DNA from: Planctomycetaceae bacterium
Lineage (GTDB): Bacteria > Planctomycetota > Phycisphaerae > Phycisphaerales > UBA1924
Assembly (NCBI GenBank): GCA_021294835.1
Contig: JAJTDF010000004.1
Coordinates: forward strand, 60,581 to 124,580
DNA length: 64,000 nucleotides
Reading direction: 5' to 3'
Made by a program: the position numbers and the translations under genes. This document shows positions 32,667 to 42,243 of the stretch, one piece after another. The notes under the pieces are model-generated. The model was not told the origin of the DNA. It saw only the letters and a program-made list of their open reading frames with translations, and did no database searches. Positions within the stretch are counted from its first letter, which is position 1, and each line of letters begins with the position of its first letter.

Positions 32667-33460
32667 CCACGCCCCCGCCGCACCGGCCCGTGCCGCCGCT
32701 GGAGGTGGCCGTGTACACCGTCCGCGACGCGCATGTGGCCTTGACTGCGGGCGCCCACCGGGTGGAGTGCAACGGTTCGCCTGCCGCCCACGGGTGCACC
32801 CCGTCGCCGGCCATGGTTGCGACCACCGCCGCCGCCGTCGCTCTCGGCCCGTCCGCACAGTCTGTCCGTTTCCCGGTCGTCGCCCTGCTCCGTCCTGCAG
32901 GCGAACCCTGGCCGCCCCACACCACCGCAGACGTTCGGCCCTTGGACGAGCTGGTGCAACAGGGCCGCCGCTTGCTTGCCGCAGGCGCTCGCGGGCTGGT
33001 CTTCGGTTCGCTCGACTCGCACCGCCGTCTGGATGAACGCCACACCCGGACGCTCGCGGACCTGTGTGCCGAGTACGACGCCGAAGCCACCGTCCACCGG
33101 GCGATTGAAGAGTGCGACGACCCGGCCGCAGAACTGTGCCGCCTCCCCCAGTGGGGCGTCCGCCGCGTGCTGCTTGCCGGGTTCCCGCTCTCCCAGCTGC
33201 ACCTCGCCCACGCACCCGACCGTGCCACACAACTGCTCGAACTGGCAAGTCTCGCGGCAGAACTCCGGCTCATCCCCGCCCTCTGCGGGGGCATCCGCGC
33301 TGCCAACGTCCGGCACATCCTCGGGCCCTGCCTCAACTCCCTGCCTGCGACCGCCCGCATTGAAGTGCACAGCGCCTGCACCGACGCAGGCGGCCGTCTG
33401 GATGCCGCCGCCATCACCGCTCTTCTGAATGAACTTCAGCGCTCCGCCGTACCGGACTGA
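32663..33460 (+). CDS. cutC: CutC-family protein
   Basis: 265 residues, a TIM-barrel family linked historically to copper homeostasis, though its biochemical activity is unsettled. Family landmarks: LEVAVYTVRDAHVALTAGAHRVECNG at the start, GCTPSPAMV, GARGLVFGSLD, ATVHRAIEECDDP, WGVRRVLLAG, LIPALCGGIRAANV and RIEVHSACTD at the end. The ATG at 32663 overlaps the redoxin stop, so the two are probably co-translated. A shared role in thiol/metal handling is possible but not shown. Confidence 0.85.
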   Translation: MTTPPPHRPVPPLEVAVYTVRDAHVALTAGAHRVECNGSPAAHGCTPSPAMVATTAAAVALGPSAQSVRFPVVALLRPAGEPWPPHTTADVRPLDELVQQGRRLLAAGARGLVFGSLDSHRRLDERHTRTLADLCAEYDAEATVHRAIEECDDPAAELCRLPQWGVRRVLLAGFPLSQLHLAHAPDRATQLLELASLAAELRLIPALCGGIRAANVRHILGPCLNSLPATARIEVHSACTDAGGRLDAAAITALLNELQRSAVPD

Positions 33461-33472
33461 TTCGCACCGCCA

Positions 33473-34504
33473 TCACGCTGTGCCGGGCAGCAGCACAAAC
33501 CCGGCCGGGGCAAGCGCGCTGTGCGCCGGCTCGGCCGTCAGGCTCGGCCCGGTGGTCAGACAGTGCGAGAACCCCGGCCGCAGCGAGCCCGATGCCCACG
33601 CCCCATCCGCCCGCAGCGCGATCATCGCCACCTGATGCTCGGGTTGAATCGCATACCGGCTCGCCACCCGACGCAGCACCTCCCCCACCGCCTCAGCGGG
33701 CGTGCGGCCCTGTCGCATCAACTCCACCGCCAGGAACGACCCGCACACGCCCATGATCAACTCGCCGTTGCCTGTCGCCGTCGCCGCCCCCGCGGTCTGG
33801 TCCACATACAGGCCGTGCCCGATGATCGGCGAGTCCCCCACCCGCCCGGGGATCTTGAACCCCAGCCCGCTGGTCGTGCACACGCCCGCCAACTGGTGGC
33901 CGCTCACCTGCGGGTTCCGCACCAGCACGCACACCGTGTCGTGCGACGGTTCCGGCGACCCTTCGCCGCCCGCCTGCGCGTACCGCTCTTCCACGTTCAT
34001 CGGCGGGAGAACCCCCATCTTTGCGCCGGCAGCCCGCCCGCCTGCCGCGGCACGCTCCGCCTTCCAGCGTGCATATGCGTCCCGCGACTCCCCCGTCAGC
34101 AGGTCCTCCGCATGCGGCACGAACCCCGACGCCTTCGCAAACGCCTCCGCGCCATCACCCGCCAGCAGCACGTGGATGGTGTCCTCCATCACCCGCCGGG
34201 CCAGCCTCGCCGCCGACGCATAGGACCGCACGTAGCACACACCACCGCATCGATCCGGGTTCTCCATCACGCACGCATCCAGCGAAACCCGCCCCGAAGC
34301 GTCCGGAAGCCCCCCCACCCCGACCGAGTCCACACGCGGGTCATCCTCCACCGCGCTGGCCCCCGCCACCGCCGCATCCAGAGGTGATCCCCCCTTGCAC
34401 AGCGTCTCCCACGCGGCCGCATTGGCCACACGACCGAACGACCAGGTCGACAGAACCGCTGGTCCGGAAAGCGGCCAATCAGGCGTGTATTCAGTGTTCT
34501 GCAT
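33473..34504 (-). CDS. N4-(beta-N-acetylglucosaminyl)-L-asparaginase / isoaspartyl peptidase family (Ntn hydrolase)
   Basis: 343 residues. Members self-cleave before a threonine that becomes the nucleophile; T190 in PEPSHDTVCVLV is the expected site (usual pattern HDTVG; here Cys follows). N-terminal features match: VLSTWSFGRVANAAAW, GSPLDAAVAGASAVEDDP, SVGVGGLPDASGRVSLDACVM. After the cleavage site: AGVCTTSGLGFKIPGRVGDSPIIGHGLYVD and GAATATGNGELIMG. No signal peptide is visible from the ATG at 34504. Divergent from glnN, so a nitrogen-release role from asparagine-linked substrates is plausible. Confidence 0.88.
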   Translation of the reverse strand: MQNTEYTPDWPLSGPAVLSTWSFGRVANAAAWETLCKGGSPLDAAVAGASAVEDDPRVDSVGVGGLPDASGRVSLDACVMENPDRCGGVCYVRSYASAARLARRVMEDTIHVLLAGDGAEAFAKASGFVPHAEDLLTGESRDAYARWKAERAAAGGRAAGAKMGVLPPMNVEERYAQAGGEGSPEPSHDTVCVLVRNPQVSGHQLAGVCTTSGLGFKIPGRVGDSPIIGHGLYVDQTAGAATATGNGELIMGVCGSFLAVELMRQGRTPAEAVGEVLRRVASRYAIQPEHQVAMIALRADGAWASGSLRPGFSHCLTTGPSLTAEPAHSALAPAGFVLLPGTA

Positions 34505-34513
34505 AGCTATGCA
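34500..34513. repeat. 14-bp perfect palindrome at the asparaginase start
   Basis: TGCATAGCTATGCA is perfectly symmetric and overlaps the start codon of the hydrolase gene in the glnN divergent region. It could be a dimeric regulator site affecting one or both genes. Nothing else supports this. Confidence 0.35.
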
Positions 34514-34716
34514 AACCGTGAGAAAAGGGGCAAATGACCGGATCCGCAACCCAACTTGCCCCCGGTCCGGGGCAGCGCAACGATGCGCGTGGTCCGCGAA
34601 AACAGCGGCCGGGTGCACCAGTGTACCGCGGAGAGCCAGAGCGTCGGCCGTGTGGCCGACGGGCCGCGGAAGCGGGCAACCTGCCGTCGCAACGGCGGAC
34701 CGAGAGGACACACACG

Positions 34717-36915
<2,199 letters not shown>

Positions 36916-36948
36916 ACCGCTGAAAACGCGTTCTTGCCCAGCCTCCCC

Positions 36949-36984
36949 CGGCCCCCGGCGAACCGTCGCCCGGGGGCCGTTTGC
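36949..36984 (+). terminator. glnN terminator
   Basis: CGGCCCCCGG (36949-36958) and CCGGGGGCCG (36970-36979) form a perfect 10-bp stem followed by TTTGCG. It lies 33 bases after the glnN stop and ends 24 bases before the next gene. Confidence 0.7.
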
Positions 36985-37007
36985 GTTCAGTGAGACTACC
37001 GTCTCCC

Positions 37008-37508
37008 ATGCCGCCAGCTTCACAGTCCGCGTCCCTCCTGACGCTGGTCGCCTGCGCGGCCCTGACCGGCTGCCTGCCAGGCTGCGCCAGCTATCCACTG
37101 GATCGCGTGCTGGTCGAGGTGGCCGCCGAAGACGACGGCCGCCCCATCGCCGGCGCCCTCGTCGCCGCGTCGCCGATGGACCGCCGCATTTACCCCCTCA
37201 ACCCCATCACCGCTCAGGGCATCGCAGACTTCGTCCTCCGCCCCGCCCCCGAGCCCACCCCGACCGTCCGCACAGGCTCCAACGGCGCCGCATTGGTCGA
37301 CATGAACCGCGGTCTTTCCGCAGCGCTGGTGATCCTGGCGCCAGGCTACCAGCAACTGGCCCTGTTCCTGCAGGATCCCTTCGGTCCCAACCAGCCCGCG
37401 TCCTGGATCAACGATCCGGCCGACCCCGCCGGCCGACCCCGGCTCAAGGTCCGCGTCCGCCCGCTGGCCCAAGGTGATCCCTCTGCACTCCCGGCCGACT
37501 CCCGCTGA
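37008..37508 (+). CDS. Small secreted lipoprotein, unknown function
   Basis: 166 residues. The N-terminus (SLLTLVACAALTGCLPGCAS) is a lipoprotein signal with a lipobox at LTGC and a second Cys four residues later. The rest has a beta-rich, carboxypeptidase-regulatory-like look (VLVEVAAEDDGRPIAGALVAASP, GSNGAALVDM, SAALVILAPGYQQ), as in prealbumin-like or CarboxypepD_reg folds. The ATG at 37008 is preferred over the TTG at 36981 because it starts the signal sequence. Position between glnN and a tRNA gene gives no functional clue. Confidence 0.75.
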   Translation: MPPASQSASLLTLVACAALTGCLPGCASYPLDRVLVEVAAEDDGRPIAGALVAASPMDRRIYPLNPITAQGIADFVLRPAPEPTPTVRTGSNGAALVDMNRGLSAALVILAPGYQQLALFLQDPFGPNQPASWINDPADPAGRPRLKVRVRPLAQGDPSALPADSR

Positions 37509-37607
37509 CCGACCGTCCCCCCCCTGACCTGCCCGCGTTGTTTGCAGCAGGGTCGAACTCCCCAAGCGATCCGACCGTCCAGCCGTTGTACGCTTACCCA
37601 TCTCCGC

Positions 37608-37680
37608 GGCCCCGTAGCTCAGCGGTAAGAGCAGGCGACTCATAATCGCTTGGTCCTCGGTTCGAATCCGAGCGGGGCCA
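37608..37680 (+). tRNA. tRNA-Ile2, anticodon CAT (lysidine type)
   Basis: Cloverleaf of 73 bases without encoded CCA: acceptor GGCCCCG/CGGGGCC, D arm GCTC...GAGC, anticodon stem GGCGA/TCGCT with loop CTCATAA (CAT), T arm CTCGG-TTCGAAT-CCGAG. CAT alone could mean Met, but the acceptor and anticodon stem (AGGCGACTCATAATCGCT) closely match the enteric tRNA-Ile2 whose C34 is changed to lysidine by TilS to read AUA. Elongator and initiator Met tRNAs differ in these stems. Confidence 0.85.
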
Positions 37681-37686
37681 CTTGCA

Positions 37687-38181
37687 TCACTCGGGCGGGT
37701 GATTCCACACCGACCAGAACAGGTTCATCTCCCGCACCATCGAAGTAAACCGGCCGAAGTCCACCGGCTTGACCAGAAAACCCGCCGCGCCCGCTGCCTT
37801 GGCCTTCGAACGTTGCACTGGATCATCGAAGGTGGACATAACCACCACCGGAATCGACCGCAACACCGGATCGGCATGCATCGCCAGCAGGACCTGCTGC
37901 CCATCCAGCACCGGCAGCCAAAGGTCCAGAAGCACGACATCCGGACGGGTCACTCCGGCAAAAGCACCACTCCGTCGCAGATACGCCATACATTCCTGTC
38001 CGTCTCGAACGCGGTGCAGGTCATTGGCGACTCGGTACTCCTTCATCATCAGACGCATACCCGTGGCGTGCTCGTCATCGTGCTCCGCCAGCAGAAATGA
38101 CAACGCGTGCGGCTCGTCCAGATGACGCTTGGCCCGGGCATGCACTTGCGGATGGTGAAGCTTGGGGACCATGGCTGACAT
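37687..38181 (-). CDS. Single-domain response regulator (Rcp1-like)
   Basis: 164 residues; only a receiver domain with a C-terminal tail, no output domain. Acidic pocket around AEHDDEHA (33-39), phospho-acceptor D86 in VVLLDLWLPVLDG, switch residues in VMSTFDD, and K138 in GFLVKPVDF are all present. The segment DLHRVRDGQECMAYLRRSGAFAG is typical of Rcp1-type regulators paired with photoreceptor or PAS histidine kinases. The start is uncertain: ATG at 38181 or 38172; the longer frame upstream looks non-coding. Convergent with tRNA-Ile2 and divergent from a PAS protein that may share its pathway. Confidence 0.83.
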   Translation of the reverse strand: MSAMVPKLHHPQVHARAKRHLDEPHALSFLLAEHDDEHATGMRLMMKEYRVANDLHRVRDGQECMAYLRRSGAFAGVTRPDVVLLDLWLPVLDGQQVLLAMHADPVLRSIPVVVMSTFDDPVQRSKAKAAGAAGFLVKPVDFGRFTSMVREMNLFWSVWNHPPE

Positions 38182-38613
38182 CAATTCCAGTCGCTCAGGT
38201 CGCCCGGCACACACGGCGACCCGCGACCAGATCAGCATACTCAGCCCGGACGACTGTCTCCCCAAAACACCCCATGGATTCACGGCCACAGAGCCCGTGC
38301 GCACGCAGAATCCACAAGATTCCCCGATCTTGAGGGTGTCCAGTACGTCCGTTTTGCATTCAGATTGCAAAGCAAAACGGGCCGGTGGTTCCCGCCCCCC
38401 CTCATTCAGGCACCTGCCAGAGCCACGGGGCGTGCCGCCTTCACCGCCCGGAGTACCATGATCATGGCCCGCGGCCTGTCAGACATGACCCGGCCTTCGG
38501 ACCTGTCCTGCCAAGCCGGATCCGCTGGTCGGTGAGTTCCCAATGTTGAGCCTCGGAGGTCCACCCGGCCAGCGCCGACCGATACCCTTGACGTCGACTG
38601 GTCGAAAGGCGGC
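38182..38613. other. Divergent intergenic region, response regulator / PAS gene
   Basis: 432 bases without a supported gene. An AT-richer part holds GTTTTGC (38351-38357) and GCAAAAC (38372-38378), a 7-bp inverted repeat enclosing TTGCA/TGCAA half-sites: a candidate hairpin or operator. GAAAGG just before 38614 is the ribosome-binding site of the PAS gene. Confidence 0.45.
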
Positions 38614-39513
38614 ATGCCCATGTCAGGACTCCAACTGAGTGGTATTGCCCATGCAGCCTTCGACGCTGTCGGCGCCAACGTCGCCGTACTTGACCAATCC
38701 GGCCGGATCGTGCTGACCAACCGAGCCTGGTCGGTGTTCGCCGCTGACAACGGCGGTGGTGCCCGCTGCGGAATCGGTGTCAACTACATCCACATTTGCC
38801 GGGCCGCCTCCGGCTCCGCATCGCTGGAGGGTCGTCCCGCAGCCGATGGCATCAGTGCAGTGCTGAACGGGGAGACCGAGCGCTTCGAGTTGGAGTATCC
38901 GTGCCACGGGCCGGACGAGGAACGTTGGTTCCTCCTCATCGCCACGCCGATTCGCCTCCCGGATTTCAGCGGCGCAGTGGTTGCACACGCCGAGTCCACT
39001 CGAGGGCGCGAGAGGTTCGTCGCCAGCCGTGTTCTGGAGGACGCTCACAGCGAACTGAGATCGCTCACCCTCGCCATGGATGCTGACAGAGCCACCTCTG
39101 GCATCATGTTCACGCCGCCCCAGCGACAATCGCTGCGCCATGCCCACCCCGGTGTGTTTGATTCGCTGCTTGAGCGATACTGCCGAATGATCACGTTGTA
39201 CACTGATCTGAAGTCGTTGAAGCTGGAAGAACCCATTGAGATCGTCGAGGCCCTTGCCCGCGAACTTGTCGACCAGCGGCGCAGCGCCCGCGATGTGGTG
39301 GAACTCCACACCGCCGCCATGATGCTGGCCGCCGGGAACCTGCCTTCCGGAATCACCCGCTCAGCGCTGAACGAAGCCCGCGGAGGGCTCATCCGCCTGC
39401 TGGGACTGATGCTCAACAGCTATCTCTCCGGCGCAGCGGGCTCCCCCACAACCCCAATACCCCCCGCTTGCCGACCGGATCAAGTTGCACCTCTCTCTGA
39501 TCAGACGACTTGA
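38614..39513 (+). CDS. PAS-domain protein with RsbU-N-like helical C-terminus
   Basis: 299 residues, soluble. A PAS domain spans about 8-130: FDAVGANVAVLDQSGRIVLTNRAWSVFAADNGG, CGIGVNYIHICRAA, AVLNGETERFELEYPCHGPDEERWFLL. About 165-275 is helical (FDSLLERYCRMITLYTDLKSL, EALARELVDQRRSARDVVELHTAAM) and resembles the RsbU N-terminal/KaiA-like phosphatase-associated domain seen in partner-switch stress regulators. No kinase, phosphatase or DNA-binding domain follows, so it is probably a sensory adaptor. It lies divergent from the single-domain response regulator at 37687, a likely partner. An ATG two codons downstream is an alternative start. Confidence 0.78.
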   Translation: MPMSGLQLSGIAHAAFDAVGANVAVLDQSGRIVLTNRAWSVFAADNGGGARCGIGVNYIHICRAASGSASLEGRPAADGISAVLNGETERFELEYPCHGPDEERWFLLIATPIRLPDFSGAVVAHAESTRGRERFVASRVLEDAHSELRSLTLAMDADRATSGIMFTPPQRQSLRHAHPGVFDSLLERYCRMITLYTDLKSLKLEEPIEIVEALARELVDQRRSARDVVELHTAAMMLAAGNLPSGITRSALNEARGGLIRLLGLMLNSYLSGAAGSPTTPIPPACRPDQVAPLSDQTT

Positions 39514-39766
39514 TCGCGCCCCCCTCCCGCACGCTTGGCTGTCTGCAACACATGCCCCGCTCCCCAACGCCGCCGACCACAAGCCACGGTCCATCGCGGG
39601 TCGCAACCGCACTGTCCCGAAACACCCCGGCAAGATCCCCACCTTGACGCCTGCGTGTCACTCCCCCTGATCAGTCACGTCAAGCATCGGATGCCGGCGG
39701 GGCGCCCAAGCTCCGCCATGCCCGCATCTCACCAGCACCGTTGGCCGACAATCAGATGATTCTCAG

Positions 39767-39839
39767 TGGAGCGAAAGGGACTCGAACCCTCAACCCCGAG
39801 CTTGCAAAGCTCGTGCTCTACCAATTGAGCTATCGCCCC
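39767..39839 (-). tRNA. tRNA-Ala, anticodon TGC
   Basis: 73-base cloverleaf on the minus strand: acceptor GGGGCGA/TCGCTCC with A73, D arm GCTCAATTGGTAGAGC, anticodon stem CGAGC/GCTCG with loop TTTGCAA (TGC), T arm GAGGG-TTCGAGT-CCCTT. Base 3 to 70 is the G-U pair that defines alanine tRNAs. CCA is not encoded. Confidence 0.95.
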
Positions 39840-40049
39840 GAAACGCCGCCCGACTCGCTGGACGGGTCGGCTTGGGGCGAGAGTGTATTCGGTGCCCATG
39901 ACGAAATCCCCCGGTTGCGGCGTTGCAATGCCCGAAAAGCCGCCGTATCTTGACAAAGGGAACTCCCCGGGACAGAGGGAACGCCCCGGACGAACCACGC
40001 CGTCGGGGGCTGCGGGCATGATCGAGCCGAGAGCCGGAGAGGAGCATCG

Positions 40050-42230
40050 GTGAAGGTGTACAGGTCCACGGGGGTTCTCCGCTCGGCAATCGCCTCGACG
40101 TGGTCGGTCTGCCTGCTGCCGCTGTGCGTTGCCTCGGCAGCCCCCCGAGAATCCGCATCCTGCATCGGCGTCCTTTCGATCAGCACGGAGGCTCCCGCCC
40201 CCCCGTTCGCAGGCTACGGGCAGCCCTTTCCAGCCCCCGGCCTGCAGTCCCGCACATTCGCCGTCACCGGCGGGTACACCGCGCGGCAGATCATCCTCAC
40301 CGCCGCCCTGCAGAGCGCCGCCGCACTGGCCCAACCCGCCAACGCCCGCATCTGGGTGCAGCCGCCCGGCAGCCGCCCCGGCTTCGCCGTGTCACCGTTC
40401 GGCGGTCACGCCCACCCGTTCAGTTGTGCCCCCGTCTCCATCACGGGATGGTCCGTCGGCCTTCCCGGCGACGGCCTGGATCCCGCCGGGCAATGGACGC
40501 TGACCTTCTACGACCTGACCGCCTCGGTCGCCCCGCCGGCCGCCGAATCCGTCTGGTCCGACCTCACCCTGACCTTCGATGACGCCCCACTGCCCCCGCC
40601 CGCAATGCCCGATGCATCCGGAGGCGAAGCCGTCACGCTGTTCAACCTCCCGTCCGACGGCGTGCGGAACACCGCGTCCAACGGGCTGGCCACCTTCTCG
40701 CTCACCGGCGTCGGTGCCGGCGGCTCCTACCAGGCCGTGGAGGTGCTGATCACCGGCCAGCTCTCCACAGCATCCGCCCCGGGCCCATCCCTCCCCGGCC
40801 ACGCTCTGATCGCCCTCACCGCGCCCGACGGCGCGCAGCACACCGTTCAACTCCTGCCCGGCGCCGGCGCTTCGCCCTCGCTGCTCAACGCGCCAGTCGC
40901 CCGCGTGCTGATCGCCCCCACGCCCCGCTCGCCGCAGGGTCTCTGGCAGGTGCGGGCATTCCAGTCTGTGGATGCCGGCGAGGGGACCGACGCCGTCTGG
41001 ACCGCTCTGCACATCGTCGCCCGTCCCTACCTCCCCGCCCCGGCGCCGGCGAGCGAGAACCTCGGCACACTCACCTCGGCGATCAGCCGGCCCGCGGTCC
41101 CGGTGTCCTGTGCCGAGCCCGTCCGCTGGTTCCGCTTCACCCTCCCGGTCACCGTCAGCCTCGCCAACCGGAACTTTCTGGACATCACCACCTTCGGCAG
41201 CGCCCTCACCCCCAGCCCCGACACTGTGCTCGCCCTGTTCAACGCAGCCGGCGTACCCATCGCCATCGATGACGACGCCGGCTGCGGCGACACGCCCGAC
41301 GACCCCGGTTGCGCCGGTCCCTCCGTGCTCACCTTCGGTGCGCCGGTGCGGGCGCTGCCCTCAGGCTCCATCCCCGCCGACGGCCGCTCCGGTTCGCTGG
41401 AAGCCGGCGAGTACCACCTCGCGGTGTCATCTTTCGGCCTGCGGGCCTTCCCGGGCTTCCAGGTGCAGACCAGCCCCGCCAACACCGGTCCGATCAGCCT
41501 GCTCCTGCAGCCCGGCACCCTGCCCCCGGCCACCCCGCCCGGGCAGGTCATCGACCTCGGCCTTATCGCCGCCCCGGGCCTGACCGTCACCCCCCCGCCC
41601 CAACTGACCACCGGCACCGCGTGGTACGCCTTCCGCATCGCCGCCGCCGCCGACGCAGCCCATTGGCTCGATATCGACACCGAAGGCTCGGCACTGGTCC
41701 CGCTCAACGACCCCGCCATCGCGCTCTACACCGCCGCCGGCGATCTGCTCGTCTCCGACGCCGGCAGCGGCTCGTCGCTCAACTCACACCTGACCTTCGG
41801 CCAGACCTCGCCCAGCCGCCCCCCCATCGGCGACGGTGCCCCGTACGACGGCCGCCATGGCCCGCTGCCCGCGGGCACGTACTACCTCGCCCTCCACAGC
41901 GCCGCCGACTCCGTCTTCTACCCGGTCAACTTCCAGACCGCACCGGCCGCCCTTTCCACCGGCCCCGCGGCCCTGCGCTTCGCCACCAGCATCCCGGCGC
42001 CGCCGGCCACCTGCAACCTCGCCGACATCACCGGCATCGGCGGCCCGCCCGAGATCCCCGACGGCCTGCTCACCGGCGACGACTTCAACGCCTTCATCAC
42101 AGCCTTCGCAGCCGGCGACACGCTGGCCGACGTCTGCGGCATCGGCGGCCCGCCCGAGGTGCCCGACGGACTGATCACCGGCGACGACTTCGTCGCCTTC
42201 ATCGCCGCCTTCGCCGGCGGCTGTCCGTAA
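40050..42230 (+). CDS. Large secreted protein with P-domain/PPC-like beta domains and dockerin-like tail
   Basis: 726 residues. Signal peptide near 8-31 (VLRSAIASTWSVCLLPLCVASA). About 45-190 and 200-330 resemble proprotein-convertase P-domain beta jelly rolls (GLQSRTFAVTGGYTARQIILTAAL, GQWTLTFYDLTA; QGLWQVRAF). Two later repeats (about 370-490 and 510-640) have the look of bacterial pre-peptidase C-type domains (WFRFTLPVTVSLANRNFLDITTFG, LEAGEYHLAVSSFG; WYAFRIAAAAD, LPAGTYYLALHSAA). The C-terminus carries two dockerin-like repeats (DITGIGG...DGLLTGDDFNAF, DVCGIGG...DGLITGDDFVAF) ending GCP. No enzyme motif was found; possibly adhesive or structural. GTG start at 40050 with GGAGAGGAG upstream. 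Confidence 0.82.
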   Translation: MKVYRSTGVLRSAIASTWSVCLLPLCVASAAPRESASCIGVLSISTEAPAPPFAGYGQPFPAPGLQSRTFAVTGGYTARQIILTAALQSAAALAQPANARIWVQPPGSRPGFAVSPFGGHAHPFSCAPVSITGWSVGLPGDGLDPAGQWTLTFYDLTASVAPPAAESVWSDLTLTFDDAPLPPPAMPDASGGEAVTLFNLPSDGVRNTASNGLATFSLTGVGAGGSYQAVEVLITGQLSTASAPGPSLPGHALIALTAPDGAQHTVQLLPGAGASPSLLNAPVARVLIAPTPRSPQGLWQVRAFQSVDAGEGTDAVWTALHIVARPYLPAPAPASENLGTLTSAISRPAVPVSCAEPVRWFRFTLPVTVSLANRNFLDITTFGSALTPSPDTVLALFNAAGVPIAIDDDAGCGDTPDDPGCAGPSVLTFGAPVRALPSGSIPADGRSGSLEAGEYHLAVSSFGLRAFPGFQVQTSPANTGPISLLLQPGTLPPATPPGQVIDLGLIAAPGLTVTPPPQLTTGTAWYAFRIAAAADAAHWLDIDTEGSALVPLNDPAIALYTAAGDLLVSDAGSGSSLNSHLTFGQTSPSRPPIGDGAPYDGRHGPLPAGTYYLALHSAADSVFYPVNFQTAPAALSTGPAALRFATSIPAPPATCNLADITGIGGPPEIPDGLLTGDDFNAFITAFAAGDTLADVCGIGGPPEVPDGLITGDDFVAFIAAFAGGCP

Positions 42231-42243
42231 CAGCACTACGCGT

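Noticed and set aside
37608..37680. Reading the CAT-anticodon tRNA as tRNA-Met
   Set aside because: The acceptor and anticodon stems match lysidine-type tRNA-Ile2 much better than either methionine tRNA.
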